57,347 nucleotides of DNA from MGBC114844 sp910585855 (GTDB taxonomy: Bacteria; Bacillota; Clostridia; Lachnospirales; Lachnospiraceae), in the NCBI GenBank assembly GCA_965646165.1, contig CBFFYP010000017.1, positions 1 to 57,347 on the forward strand. The letters run 5' to 3'. Position 1 is the first letter of the stretch; every line of letters starts with the position of its first letter. The translations under genes were made by a program, and so were the position numbers. The notes below the pieces were generated by a model that made no database searches, was not told the DNA's origin, and saw nothing but the letters and a program-made list of their open reading frames with translations. This document shows, in pieces, positions 1 to 8,540 of this stretch.

Positions 1-308
1 AGCCTGCAGTGACTTTGGAAAAAAGTTAGAAGTTCTTAGACTTCTGCTCGAAAACCTAAGATTTTTTTCACATCCTGCTTTCATGCAGGGTGTGAAAAAA
101 AAGGGGCGTGTTTAGCCCGGATGATAGGGAAGAAGATGTTTTTCGGTTGATAAAATCCTTCCTTACACCTGTTTCGTTTCGGCTGAAAGGAGGGCGAATT
201 GCGCCCCGGTCTGTCTGGTTGGAGAAAGGAAAAGGCAGAAGTCTTAGAACTTCTTGCTTTTTGGAAACCGGAACAGCAGGCTGCCCACCGTTTTCGAATC
301 TGGCGTCC
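1..308 (+). repeat. Family A half-element, subtype A1 (left end outside window)
   Basis: The window opens inside a structured repeat. Visible parts are a 20-bp inner stem (29-48 with 235-254), a hairpin at 67-96 flanked by T and A runs, a conserved block starting GGGGCGTGTTTAGCC near 103, a second block GGGCGAATTGCGCCCC near 192, and a right arm ending CGAATCTGGCGTCC. The same blocks recur at six other loci in this window. The left terminal arm lies mostly before base 1. A short tail AAAAGCCTAATT (317-328) matches the tail of the full-length copy at 6356-7218. Confidence 0.9.
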
Positions 309-347
309 TCTATTCAAAAGCCTAATTGAAGGTTGTGAAATTAACGG

Positions 348-376
348 TTGCTATCTCCTAAGTTTTAGGTTATAAT
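348..376 (+). promoter_or_regulatory. Putative sigma-A promoter of fhs
   Basis: TTGCTA (348-353) and TATAAT (371-376) are spaced by 17 bases, about 90 nt upstream of the fhs start and just after the repeat. A second TATAAT at 390-395 lacks a convincing -35 box. This is a sequence match only. Confidence 0.45.
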
Positions 377-463
377 TTGTCCATGTAGCTATAATAGGGA
401 AAATATAGCAATTATTATAAAACAGTCGAAAGTATTATCTAAGAGTGATTAGGAGGAAGGCAG

Positions 464-2134
464 ATGAAAACAGATATTCAAATTGCACAGGAAGCAGAGA
501 TGATGCATATTCGTGAAGTGGCAGCGAAGCTAGATATTGCGGAAGAAGATTTGGAGTTTTATGGGAAATATAAAGCAAAGTGTTCGGAGGAACTGTGGGA
601 TAAAATTCGGGATAGGAAGGATGGAAAGCTGATTTTGGTAACGGCTGTAAATCCTACTCCTGCAGGGGAAGGAAAGACGACGACTAGTATTGGTCTTACA
701 CAAGCATTTTGTAAGTTGGGAAAGCGTGCGGTTGTAGCTTTGCGAGAGCCTTCTTTAGGACCTTGTTTTGGAATTAAGGGGGGTGCTGCCGGAGGCGGTT
801 ATGCTCAGGTTGTACCTATGGAAGATTTAAATCTGCATTTTACGGGGGATTTTCATGCGATTACTTCGGCAAATAATCTTTTGGCAGCTTTATTGGACAA
901 TCATATTCAGCAGGGAAATCAGCTTGGAATTGATACTAATCAGATTGTTTGGAAGCGTTGTATGGATATGAATGATCGGGTGCTTCGAAATATTGTGGTT
1001 GGAATGGGGAAAAAAGCTGATGGTGTAGTAAGAGAGGATCATTTTGTTATTACTGTGGCATCGGAGATTATGGCAATTCTTTGTTTGGCAGAGGATATGG
1101 AAGATTTAAAGGAGAGATTGGGGAAAATTGTTGTGGCTTATAATTATGCAGGGACGCCTGTTACAGCGGCGGATTTAAAAGCGGTTGGGGCAATGGCGAC
1201 TTTGTTAAAGGATGCGATAAAGCCGAATTTAATTCAGACATTAGAGCATACTCCGGCATTGGTGCATGGCGGGCCTTTTGCTAATATTGCTCATGGATGC
1301 AACAGTGTTCGTGCAACTCGGATGGCATTGAAGCTGGCGGATTATGTGATTACAGAGGCAGGGTTTGGAGCGGATCTTGGGGCGGAGAAGTTTTTTGATA
1401 TTAAGTGTCGTAAAACAGGGCTTAAGCCGGATGCTGTGGTGCTGGTTGCTACGGTTCGGGCTTTGAAGTATAATGGCGGTGTGCAAAAAGCGGATCTGAA
1501 TCAGGAAAATTTGGAGGCTTTGGGGGATGGAATAAAGAATTTAGAGGGACATATTGATAATTTACAGAAGTTTGGAGTTCCAGTTGTGGTGACACTAAAT
1601 CATTTTGTATCGGATACGGAAGCGGAACTTTCGGCTGTTCGGGAATTTTGCAAAACAAAGGGATGCGAGTTTGCTCTTTGTGATGTATGGGAAAAAGGCG
1701 GTGACGGCGGTATTGAACTGGCAGAGAAAGTGCTTCAGACATTGGAAACAAAAGAAAGCCGGTTTCAGGTGCTTTATAAGGATGAACTTTCGATAAAAGA
1801 GAAGATAGAAACTGTTGCAAAAGAAATCTATGGGGCTGGAAATGTAATTTATGATGCTTCTGCATTAAAGGCTATCGAACGAATCGAGCGTCAGGGAATG
1901 GGAAATCTGCCGGTTTGTATGGCAAAGAATCAGTATTCTTTTTCAGATGATCCAAATCTGCTTGGGCGTCCGGTTGGTTTTGATCTGCATGTAAGGGAAG
2001 TGTATGTATCGGCTGGAGCAGGGTTTGTTGTGGTAATTACCGGAACGATTATGACAATGCCGGGACTTCCAAAAGAGCCTGCTGCTTATCGGATTGATGT
2101 AGATACGGATGGGAAAATTACAGGGTTGTTTTAG
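464..2134 (+). CDS. fhs: Formate--tetrahydrofolate ligase
   Basis: This cytosolic enzyme makes 10-formyl-THF from formate, THF and ATP, feeding one-carbon metabolism and, in acetogens, the methyl branch of the Wood-Ljungdahl pathway. The 556-residue product has the full family length. The nucleotide-binding loop PTPAGEGKTTT lies near residues 64-74, followed by REPSLGPCFGIKGGAAGGG, a family signature. The ATG is preceded by AGGAGG at about 8 nt. The gene lies 16 nt upstream of argS and is probably cotranscribed with it. No other Wood-Ljungdahl gene is nearby, so the context does not decide between an acetogenic and a purely biosynthetic role. Confidence 0.97.
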   Translation: MKTDIQIAQEAEMMHIREVAAKLDIAEEDLEFYGKYKAKCSEELWDKIRDRKDGKLILVTAVNPTPAGEGKTTTSIGLTQAFCKLGKRAVVALREPSLGPCFGIKGGAAGGGYAQVVPMEDLNLHFTGDFHAITSANNLLAALLDNHIQQGNQLGIDTNQIVWKRCMDMNDRVLRNIVVGMGKKADGVVREDHFVITVASEIMAILCLAEDMEDLKERLGKIVVAYNYAGTPVTAADLKAVGAMATLLKDAIKPNLIQTLEHTPALVHGGPFANIAHGCNSVRATRMALKLADYVITEAGFGADLGAEKFFDIKCRKTGLKPDAVVLVATVRALKYNGGVQKADLNQENLEALGDGIKNLEGHIDNLQKFGVPVVVTLNHFVSDTEAELSAVREFCKTKGCEFALCDVWEKGGDGGIELAEKVLQTLETKESRFQVLYKDELSIKEKIETVAKEIYGAGNVIYDASALKAIERIERQGMGNLPVCMAKNQYSFSDDPNLLGRPVGFDLHVREVYVSAGAGFVVVITGTIMTMPGLPKEPAAYRIDVDTDGKITGLF

Positions 2135-2150
2135 GCTGGAGGAATGAAAA

Positions 2151-3935
2151 GTGAAAAAAGTGTTGGATTCGATTACAGAAGTGCTTTCTCAGGCATTTGT
2201 GCAGTGTGGTTATGAGGAAAAATACGGAAAGGTTGGTCTGTCGAATAGGCCGGATCTCTGTGAGTATCAGTGTAACGGAGCAATGGCAGCGGCAAAGGCA
2301 TATAAAAAAGCACCGGTTCAAATTGCGGATGAAGTGGCGGCAGTATTGAAAAATCATCCTCTTTTTGAAGAAATTGTCAGTGTAAAACCCGGGTTTATCA
2401 ATATAAAAATTTGCGGAGAGTTTTTAAAAAATCAGCTTCAAAAGATGGCAGCAGATGGAAAATTTGGCTGTCAGATAGAACAGAAGCCAAAGAAGATTAT
2501 TGTGGATTATGGCGGAGCAAATGTGGCAAAACCTCTGCATGTAGGGCATCTTCGGTCGGCTGTGATTGGAGAAAGCATTAAGCGGATAAAGCGGTTTTTT
2601 GGAAATCAGGTGATTGGGGATGTGCATTTAGGAGATTGGGGACTGCAGATGGGACTGATTATTGAGGAATTGCATGACAGGCAGCCAGATTTGGTCTATT
2701 TTGATCCGAATTATCAGGGAGAATATCCGAAAGAGCCGCCTCTTACTATTTCTGAAATGGAAGAGATTTATCCGGCAGCCAGTATACGGTCAAAAGAGGA
2801 TGCTGCTTTTGCAGAGAGGGCGCATAAAGCAACATTTCGGCTTCAGAACGGCGATCCTGCCTATATGGCACTTTGGAAGCATATTATGAGTGTATCAAAG
2901 GCAGATTTAAAGAAAAATTATGATCGTCTGCATGTAAACTTTGATCTGTGGAAGGGAGAGAGTGATGCACAGCCTTATATTCCAGATATGATAGAGGATA
3001 TGATAGCCCGCAATGTAGCTTATGAAAGTCAGGGAGCGATTGTGGTGGATGTGGCGTTGGATACCGATGCCAAGGAGATGCCGCCTTGTTTGATTCGAAA
3101 GTCGGATGGAGCGTCTTTGTATGCAACATCCGATTTGGCTACTTTAGTAGAGCGGGAAAAACTCTATCAGCCGGAAGAATATATCTATGTAACGGATAAA
3201 AGGCAGGAACTTTATTTTACACAGGTGTTTCGTACAGCGAAAAAAGCTGGAATTGTAAAAGAAAGTACAAGTATGAATTTTATCGGTTTTGGTACGGTCA
3301 ATGGAAAGGATGGCAAGCCATATAAGACACGGGAAGGCGGTGTCATGCGTTTAGAAAACTTGATTTCGGAGATTGATGAAGCTGTTTATTTAAAAATGGA
3401 GGAAAATGCTAGAAAAAAAGAAGTTTCTTTAGAGAGAGAGGAAGCGGAGCAAATCGTTCCTGCAGTGGGACTTTCTGCATTAAAATATGGGGATTTATCG
3501 AATCAGCCTTCTAAGGATTATATCTTTGATGTAGATAAATTTACTTCTTTTGAAGGAAATACCGGACCTTATATTTTATATACGATTGTTCGGATTAAGT
3601 CTATTTTAAATAAGTATACTAAGCAGGGTAAAAATCCAGAGGAGGCAACAGTATTTTATAAACCAAACAGTGAGAGTGAAAAAGCATTGATGCTGACATT
3701 GGTACGTTTTTCGGATGCAGCAGAAGCGGCTTATCGTGAAATAGCACCGAATAAAATCTGTCAGTATATCTATGATTTGTCCAATGATTTTAATCATTTT
3801 TATCATGAAACCAAGATTATTGACGAGAAAGAAAAGGAAAAGCAGGAAGGCTGGATTGCACTGTTAAAATTGGTAAAACAGGTATTAGAGTGCGGGATTG
3901 ATTTATTAGGATTTTCTGCACCGGATAAGATGTAA
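2151..3935 (+). CDS. argS: Arginine--tRNA ligase
   Basis: This class I aminoacyl-tRNA synthetase charges tRNA-Arg. The 594-residue product has the N-terminal Add1-like domain, the HIGH-type motif HVGH at about residues 130-133 within NVAKPLHVGHLRS, and a C-terminal anticodon-binding domain ending LGFSAPDKM, close to the usual ArgS terminus. Translation probably starts at GTG 2151, with GGAGG about 8 nt upstream; the ATG at 2144 is out of frame. It lies between fhs and a serine hydrolase with very short gaps, suggesting a three-gene transcript. Confidence 0.96.
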   Translation: MKKVLDSITEVLSQAFVQCGYEEKYGKVGLSNRPDLCEYQCNGAMAAAKAYKKAPVQIADEVAAVLKNHPLFEEIVSVKPGFINIKICGEFLKNQLQKMAADGKFGCQIEQKPKKIIVDYGGANVAKPLHVGHLRSAVIGESIKRIKRFFGNQVIGDVHLGDWGLQMGLIIEELHDRQPDLVYFDPNYQGEYPKEPPLTISEMEEIYPAASIRSKEDAAFAERAHKATFRLQNGDPAYMALWKHIMSVSKADLKKNYDRLHVNFDLWKGESDAQPYIPDMIEDMIARNVAYESQGAIVVDVALDTDAKEMPPCLIRKSDGASLYATSDLATLVEREKLYQPEEYIYVTDKRQELYFTQVFRTAKKAGIVKESTSMNFIGFGTVNGKDGKPYKTREGGVMRLENLISEIDEAVYLKMEENARKKEVSLEREEAEQIVPAVGLSALKYGDLSNQPSKDYIFDVDKFTSFEGNTGPYILYTIVRIKSILNKYTKQGKNPEEATVFYKPNSESEKALMLTLVRFSDAAEAAYREIAPNKICQYIYDLSNDFNHFYHETKIIDEKEKEKQEGWIALLKLVKQVLECGIDLLGFSAPDKM

Positions 3936-3950
3936 AAAGTGAGGAAAAGA

Positions 3951-5393
3951 ATGAAGATAGAGTTTGAAACGGTTACACCGGAATCACAGGGAATTGCGTC
4001 TGGGCAGATTATTCGTTTTTTGGAGAGATTAGAAAAAAATGAGATACCGATGCATAGTATGATTTTAATGCGGCATGGGAAGATTGTGGCAGAAACCTAT
4101 TATCGTCCTTACAGCCGAAATGAACTGCATCGTATGTTTTCTGTAACAAAAAGTATGGTTTCTTTGGCGGTGGGACTTTTATGTGAGGAAGGCAAATTAA
4201 CGCTGGAGGATCGGATTGTATCGCATTTTCCAGAAAAGATACCAAAAGAAGGAGTACATCCTTATATTGCACAGATTACAATTCGGGATATGCTTCGGAT
4301 GGCAACGGCACATGGGAAGACCACGTATAAACAGATAGATACAAAAGATTGGGTCAGTACGTTTTTCTTGGTAGCACCTTCTCATATGCCGGGAACAGTA
4401 TTTTCTTATGATACATCCGCTACGCATACATTGGCGGCATTGGTTGAGAAATTAAGCGGAAAGGAACTGCTTGCCTATCTTCGGGAAAAGTTTTTAGATG
4501 AAATCGGATTTTCGCCGGAGGCGTATTGTATAAAAGATCCGATGGGAATTAGTATGGGCGGTTCTGGAATGATGGCATCTTCTTATGATATGCTTCGGGT
4601 TATGTATCTGATTAGTCAAAACGGAAGATGGCAGGGAAAACAGCTTTTGCCGGAATGGTATCTGAAAGAGGCTACAACAAAGCAGATAGATACATTTGCA
4701 AAAGGTCCTACTCTAGAAGAAATGCAGGGTTATGGATATCAGTTTTGGTGTACCAGAAACGGCGGATATGTCTGTTATGGGATGGGTGGACAGCTTATGC
4801 TGGTACTTCCAAAGGAAGAACTGATTTTTATTACTACGGCAGATACGCAGTCAAGGCAGGGCGGTGTGCAGTTAATCTATGATGCTTTTTGGCAGGAGAT
4901 TTATCAGACAATTTCGAATAAGCCAAAAGAGGAGAATTTAGAGGAGTGCAATAAACTTCGCAGGGAATGGAGTACACGAGAGTTAATTGCTTTGTCAGGA
5001 AAGAAGGAGAGTATCTGGAAAGAGAAAATTCATGGCGTAGTCTATCAGATGGACAGCAATTTGCGTGGTATGGATGAGATTTCTGTTCAGCTTTTTGAAG
5101 AAGAAGGAAGATTGGATTATTATGGCAAAAATGGGGATGGACAGATTGCTTTTGGATTGGGGAAAAACAAGGTTGGAGTATTAAAGCCTTATGGATATCG
5201 GATTGCTGCAAGCGGAATTTGGAGGAGTGAAGATACGTTTTTAATTCGGGTTCATATATTGGATTGCTGTATTGGAACGATTTTTATTCAGATGGTATTT
5301 TATGAGGGTGGAGTAACTACTTTTATGAAGAAGTATGAAGAAAATGAGTTTGGGGAATTTGATGGATTTTTAAGTGGAAGAGGGGGACACTGA
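3951..5393 (+). CDS. Beta-lactamase-like serine hydrolase (class C / esterase fold)
   Basis: A 480-residue serine hydrolase of the Beta-lactamase (Pfam PF00144) superfamily. The SxxK motif is SVTK at about residues 64-67 and the second catalytic motif is YDT near residue 153 in place of YSN/YxN. No signal peptide is apparent, so it is probably cytosolic; a C-terminal domain of about 120 residues follows the catalytic domain. ATG 3951 is preferred over GTG 3939 because GAGGA sits 5 nt before it. The last codons (GRGGH, stop) fall within the start of a family B repeat, so the repeat seems to supply the C-terminus. Substrate is unknown; an esterase or peptidase is as likely as a beta-lactamase. 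Confidence 0.85.
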   Translation: MKIEFETVTPESQGIASGQIIRFLERLEKNEIPMHSMILMRHGKIVAETYYRPYSRNELHRMFSVTKSMVSLAVGLLCEEGKLTLEDRIVSHFPEKIPKEGVHPYIAQITIRDMLRMATAHGKTTYKQIDTKDWVSTFFLVAPSHMPGTVFSYDTSATHTLAALVEKLSGKELLAYLREKFLDEIGFSPEAYCIKDPMGISMGGSGMMASSYDMLRVMYLISQNGRWQGKQLLPEWYLKEATTKQIDTFAKGPTLEEMQGYGYQFWCTRNGGYVCYGMGGQLMLVLPKEELIFITTADTQSRQGGVQLIYDAFWQEIYQTISNKPKEENLEECNKLRREWSTRELIALSGKKESIWKEKIHGVVYQMDSNLRGMDEISVQLFEEEGRLDYYGKNGDGQIAFGLGKNKVGVLKPYGYRIAASGIWRSEDTFLIRVHILDCCIGTIFIQMVFYEGGVTTFMKKYEENEFGEFDGFLSGRGGH

Positions 5394-5537
5394 AATTGAA
5401 AGAAAGGTTTATTCCGGGTTCGCTTGTGTTTAGCATTTCCTCGTAGCGGACACATAAGGTGCTAAAAGACAGCAAGACAGCATCTAAGTGCCGACGGGAA
5501 ATGATGACCCTGTATAGACCTTTCTTTCGAATTTAGT
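5386..5537 (+). repeat. Family B element, full length
   Basis: The outer arms ACTGAAATTGAAAGAAAGG and CCTTTCTTTCGAATTTAGT pair, enclosing the conserved core GCGGACACATAAGG, an inner stem GGTGCT/AGCATC, and CCTAAGTGCCGACGGGAAAT. It overlaps the stop codon of the serine hydrolase. Bases 5538-5596 between it and the toxin gene hold nothing I recognise. Confidence 0.85.
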
Positions 5538-5596
5538 TGTGATTGCTGGACGGAAGTATGGTTTGTGGTTATAAATTGTAGTTTGTTAAAAAGAGT

Positions 5597-6019
5597 TTAT
5601 TTGGTGTTTTCGATTTTTTTTAGAAAGTCAATGGGAGTAAGGACAGGGGTTTTTGATGTGGAAAAGTCCCCTATATTTCTTGTAATAATATAGTCGGCGT
5701 TGATTTGTTTGGCACATTCATCTTGCAGACAGTTTTCAAAGTCGGGGAAATCGATTCTTAGTAGTGCTTCTTTTATTGTTTCTTGTTCGGTGTCTGCAAT
5801 TTGTAAGAAGTTTAAGATGCCAAGGAGAAGGCGTCGGCAGTCTTTACTGGAATAGTAGTTTTTTAGGATATAAAAAAGGTTGGAAATAGAGTGCAGGGCA
5901 AGATAACCTTTTATTTTTCCTGATGCACAGTAGGTTAGTACGGTACTGGAGGATTGATAAAAGGGAACTCGTTTTTGCAGGACATCTAGGATTAAGTTGA
6001 TATCAATAAAAACTGCCAT
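5597..6019 (-). CDS. PIN-domain ribonuclease toxin (VapC-like)
   Basis: A 140-residue PIN-domain protein, the fold of Mg-dependent RNases that act as toxins in type II toxin-antitoxin modules. The first acidic residue is D6 in MAVFIDINLILD, the middle acidic region is PDFENCLQDECA, and the C-terminal motif DYIITRNIGDFSTSKTPVLT is typical of the PIN_3 group. Its start overlaps the upstream antitoxin gene by 17 nt, the usual coupled layout. One expected acidic position (FEDALQ in many relatives) reads FENCLQ. The RNA target cannot be inferred. Confidence 0.85.
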   Translation of the reverse strand: MAVFIDINLILDVLQKRVPFYQSSSTVLTYCASGKIKGYLALHSISNLFYILKNYYSSKDCRRLLLGILNFLQIADTEQETIKEALLRIDFPDFENCLQDECAKQINADYIITRNIGDFSTSKTPVLTPIDFLKKIENTK

Positions 6020-6233
6020 ATTTTTCTTCTCTTGCCTCCTCTAGTTCTTTTTTATATTGAAAGTTTGGAGGAAGTGTTCCTGCAAAAGAAAGTAAGGTTT
6101 GTAAACCTTCCATACTTCTGGAAATATTGGTTTTTTCAGGTTCTATATTTTTTAGATAGGAGATTGCCTGCGGGATAAGATTTTCCGGCATATTTTCAAT
6201 AATGGAGGCGGCTTCTTGCTTTAATTTAGACAT
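6003..6233 (-). CDS. Putative antitoxin partner of the PIN toxin
   Basis: A 76-residue protein whose last codons overlap the start of the PIN-domain gene. The N-terminal half (MSKLKQEAASIIENMPENLI) is helical, and the C-terminal half is charged, ending EEAREEKYGSFY, consistent with a toxin-wrapping tail. The antitoxin assignment rests on position, size and coupling; I recognise no DNA-binding family with certainty. The upstream A/T-rich stretch (6234-6355) on the minus strand should hold the promoter, which would be self-repressed in a typical module. Confidence 0.72.
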   Translation of the reverse strand: MSKLKQEAASIIENMPENLIPQAISYLKNIEPEKTNISRSMEGLQTLLSFAGTLPPNFQYKKELEEAREEKYGSFY

Positions 6234-6355
6234 ATTAGATTTCCTTTCGTTGTGGTTGTAATACTTGATAACAGTAGAAAAAATATTTTATTATTATTAT
6301 TTTCACTTTTTATATAATTTATTCTATTTTTAAAAGTCTAATTGTAGATTATTTT

Positions 6356-7218
6356 TTTTAATTAGGCTTTTGGAGATAGGATGCAGAAGGGGGTATTTAC
6401 CTGTCGGACGCCAGATTCGAAAACGGTGGGCAGTCTGCTGTTCCGGTTTCCAAAAAGCAAGAAGTTCTAAAACTTCTGCCTTTTCTTTGCTCCAACCAGA
6501 CAGACCGGGGCGCAATTCGCCCTCATAACAGCCGAAACGGAATGGGTGTAAGGAAGGATTTTATCAGATGAAAAACATCTTCTTCCCTATCATCCGGGCT
6601 AAACACGCCCCTTTTTTTTCACACACTGCATGGGAGCAGTATGTGAAAAAAATCTTAGGTTTTCGAGCAGAAGTTCAAGAACTTCTAACTTTTTTCCAAA
6701 GTCACTGCAGGCTGCCCACCGTTTTCAAATCTGGCTGTTTCTTGACCCCGGAACAAAAAAAGAATCATGTCTAAACTTTGCGGAAAACTTACTCCGTAAT
6801 AAAATATAACTTCTACTGCTATCCAACCAACAGCGAGAGGCGGTTTGCTCCTGTCCTTTGCCAGCGACTTCGGAGAACGGTTAGAAAGTCTTGGGCTTCT
6901 GTGGAAACACCTAGAATTTTTTGCATATCCTGCTTTTATGCAGGGTATGCAAAAAAAGGGGCGTGTTTAGCCCGGATAATAGGGAAGAGGATATTTTATA
7001 GCTGGTAAAATCTTTCCTTACATCCGTTTCGTCTTGGCTGTAATGAGGGCGAATTGCGCCTCGGTTCGTCCGGTTGGATGAACCGAATCAGAAGCCGTAG
7101 ACTTTCTTACCGTTTGGAGCGGAGCAGGCAAAGGACAGCAGCAAACCGCCTCTGGCGTCCGGTGAAAGTCAAAGCCAACCCTTTCCGGCAGCATCCTATC
7201 TCTAAAAGCCGAATGAAA
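6356..7218. mobile_element. Family A composite element, full length (A1 reverse + A2 forward)
   Basis: The most complete copy, about 860 bp. Outer terminal inverted repeats are GGCTTTTGGAGATAGGATGC (6365-6384) and its complement with one mismatch (7191-7210). Inside are GGACGCC, an A1 half in reverse (6406-6753, hairpin 6618-6647), a linker of about 70 bp, an A2 half forward (6821-7160, hairpin 6921-6952) and GGCGTCC. It encodes no credible protein. Non-autonomous (MITE-like) mobility is inferred from the terminal repeats and multiple copies; no target-site duplication was identified. Confidence 0.85.
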
Positions 7219-7325
7219 GATAGAAACAGGATAAACTTACAACGTTATAAAAGTGTAAAATCGTGGATTGGTATGCGATTTTCATTTTAGTTTGTAAGTT
7301 CATTTTGAATCATTTTTAATTTTAG

Positions 7326-7354
7326 TTGACAAAAGGAAAGAACTGTTTTATACT
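7326..7354 (+). promoter_or_regulatory. Sigma-A promoter of the TPP riboswitch-thiT transcript
   Basis: TTGACA (7326-7331), a 17-base spacer and TATACT (7349-7354), about 15 nt before the riboswitch. This is a near-consensus housekeeping promoter. Confidence 0.85.
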
Positions 7355-7367
7355 CAAAAAGTTAAAA

Positions 7368-7456
7368 AACATGCTAGGGGAGCGAAAGCTGAGAGCGTGC
7401 AGTGGCACATACCCTCACTACTTGAACCGGATAATACCGGCGTAAGGAAGCGAAGA
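7368..7456 (+). promoter_or_regulatory. TPP riboswitch (thi box)
   Basis: The sequence shows the conserved thi-box segments: GGGGAGC, then AGCTGAGAG in the J2/3 pyrimidine-sensing region, ACCCTCACTACTTGAACC, GGATAATACCGG, and CGTAAGGAAGC closing the aptamer. It binds thiamine pyrophosphate and precedes a thiamine transporter gene, the standard target. The 150-nt leader between aptamer and ATG contains a hairpin that covers the ribosome binding site. Confidence 0.93.
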
Positions 7457-7575
7457 TTGTTAAAATGTTATAAGCGATAAAATCAAAAGATATTGTCAGG
7501 TTGAAAAATCGAAAATAGTAGATTTAAGAACGAGAAAAGTTTGTATTTTATTAAAAATAGCATGTATGATTTCTT

Positions 7576-7610
7576 TCCTCCCCTTTTATTAAGAAAGAGG
7601 AGGATTTTTT
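7576..7610 (+). terminator. Expression-platform hairpin sequestering the thiT ribosome binding site
   Basis: TCCTCC (7576-7581) pairs with GGAGGA (7599-7604), followed at once by six T residues and the thiT ATG (7611). The downstream arm is itself the Shine-Dalgarno sequence. The hairpin could therefore act as a terminator, block ribosome access, or both, when TPP is bound. Confidence 0.6.
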
Positions 7611-8297
7611 ATGTCAGATTTATTTGCTTTTTCTACGGTAGACAGTTGGGAACAGGATGCTTTTCGGCTTACAACAGCGGGAATTCTTACGGTGGTTGTG
7701 CTGATAGTGGCATTGCTTGCTTTTGCTGTAATTTTGCAGCCAAAGGAGATTCGAAGCAGAGCATTTACAACAAAGCAGTTAGTTTTTTCAGCGTTGGCAA
7801 TAGCACTGGCAACAGTAACTTCTATGTTGAAATTATTTGAAATGCCGCTAGGTGGTTCGATTACTCTTTTTAGTATGTTGTTTTTGGTATTGATTGGATA
7901 TTGGTATGGACCAAAAGCCGGATTGATGACAGGATTTGCTTATGGGCTGCTGCAGTTTTTGTTGGATCCGATTTTTTATTCGATTCCGCAGATGATTGTA
8001 GACTATCCGCTTGCTTTTGGTGCGTTGGGGATATCGGGATTATTTTTTCAAAAGAAGCATGGGCTTTTGATTGGATATATTGCAGGAATATCAGCAAGGT
8101 TTGTATTTGCATGGCTGTCTGGGGTGTTGTTTTTTGCTGATTATGCAGAAGGAAGCGGAATGAGCGCACCGATTTATTCGATGGTTTATAATGGTTCTTA
8201 TATATTTACAGAGGGAATTTTTACATTGGTTTTGATTTCAATTCCTCCGGTGGCGAAGGCACTTGCTCAAGTAAAAAAGCTGGCAGCAGAAAATTGA
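7611..8297 (+). CDS. thiT: Energy-coupled thiamine transporter S component
   Basis: A 228-residue membrane protein of the ThiT (YuaJ) family, the substrate-binding subunit of an ECF transporter that takes up thiamine. About six hydrophobic segments are visible. Family motifs include GPKAGLMTGFAYGLLQFLLD and DYPLAFGALGISGLF, and the C-terminal SMVYNGSYIFTEG region contributes to the thiamine pocket in characterised homologues. The TPP riboswitch upstream supports the substrate. It has an N-terminal extension of about 40 residues with an extra hydrophobic segment compared with the usual ThiT. The general ECF module (EcfA/A'/T) is not in this window. Confidence 0.9.
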   Translation: MSDLFAFSTVDSWEQDAFRLTTAGILTVVVLIVALLAFAVILQPKEIRSRAFTTKQLVFSALAIALATVTSMLKLFEMPLGGSITLFSMLFLVLIGYWYGPKAGLMTGFAYGLLQFLLDPIFYSIPQMIVDYPLAFGALGISGLFFQKKHGLLIGYIAGISARFVFAWLSGVLFFADYAEGSGMSAPIYSMVYNGSYIFTEGIFTLVLISIPPVAKALAQVKKLAAEN

Positions 8298-8301
8298 AAT
8301 G

Positions 8302-8347
8302 GGAGGGGGACGTTGGAATCCGAAAGGAGGTCTATTCCGGGTTTGAG
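8302..8347 (+). repeat. Family B remnant (5' arm only)
   Basis: GGGGGACGTTGGAATCCG then AAAGGAGGTCTATTCCGGG matches the left arm of family B, starting within 10 nt of the thiT stop codon. The core and right arm are missing. Confidence 0.6.
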
Positions 8348-8423
8348 AACCCCCTATAAAATTTTTTTGCTTTAAATCAACTGGTTTATTGGAAAGTGGT
8401 AAACTTTTGATAGTAGAAAATTC

Positions 8424-8452
8424 TTGTAAAATGGGGAAAAATCCAATATACT
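8424..8452 (+). promoter_or_regulatory. Putative sigma-A promoter of the zinc-ribbon gene
   Basis: TTGTAA (8424-8429), a 17-base spacer and TATACT (8447-8452), about 90 nt before the likely ATG. Confidence 0.6.
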
Positions 8453-8540
8453 AAAAAGAGAACATATAGCTTTTTTAATTCAGATACAGGTTGATAAAAA
8501 GGGCTGTTTGATTTGTATTTTGGAAAGGAATGAAAGAATC

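Noticed and set aside
61..105. Family A central hairpin as an intrinsic terminator
   Set aside because: The hairpin is preceded by T and followed by A, which extends the stem instead of giving a U-tract after it, in either orientation.
6356..7218. Family A as a HEARO/omega RNA, group II intron or retron ncRNA
   Set aside because: No IscB, reverse transcriptase or intron domain V is present, and the mirror-pair layout does not match those RNAs as I know them.
7541..7840. Open frame in the thiT leader
   Set aside because: It overlaps the expression-platform hairpin and thiT in another frame.
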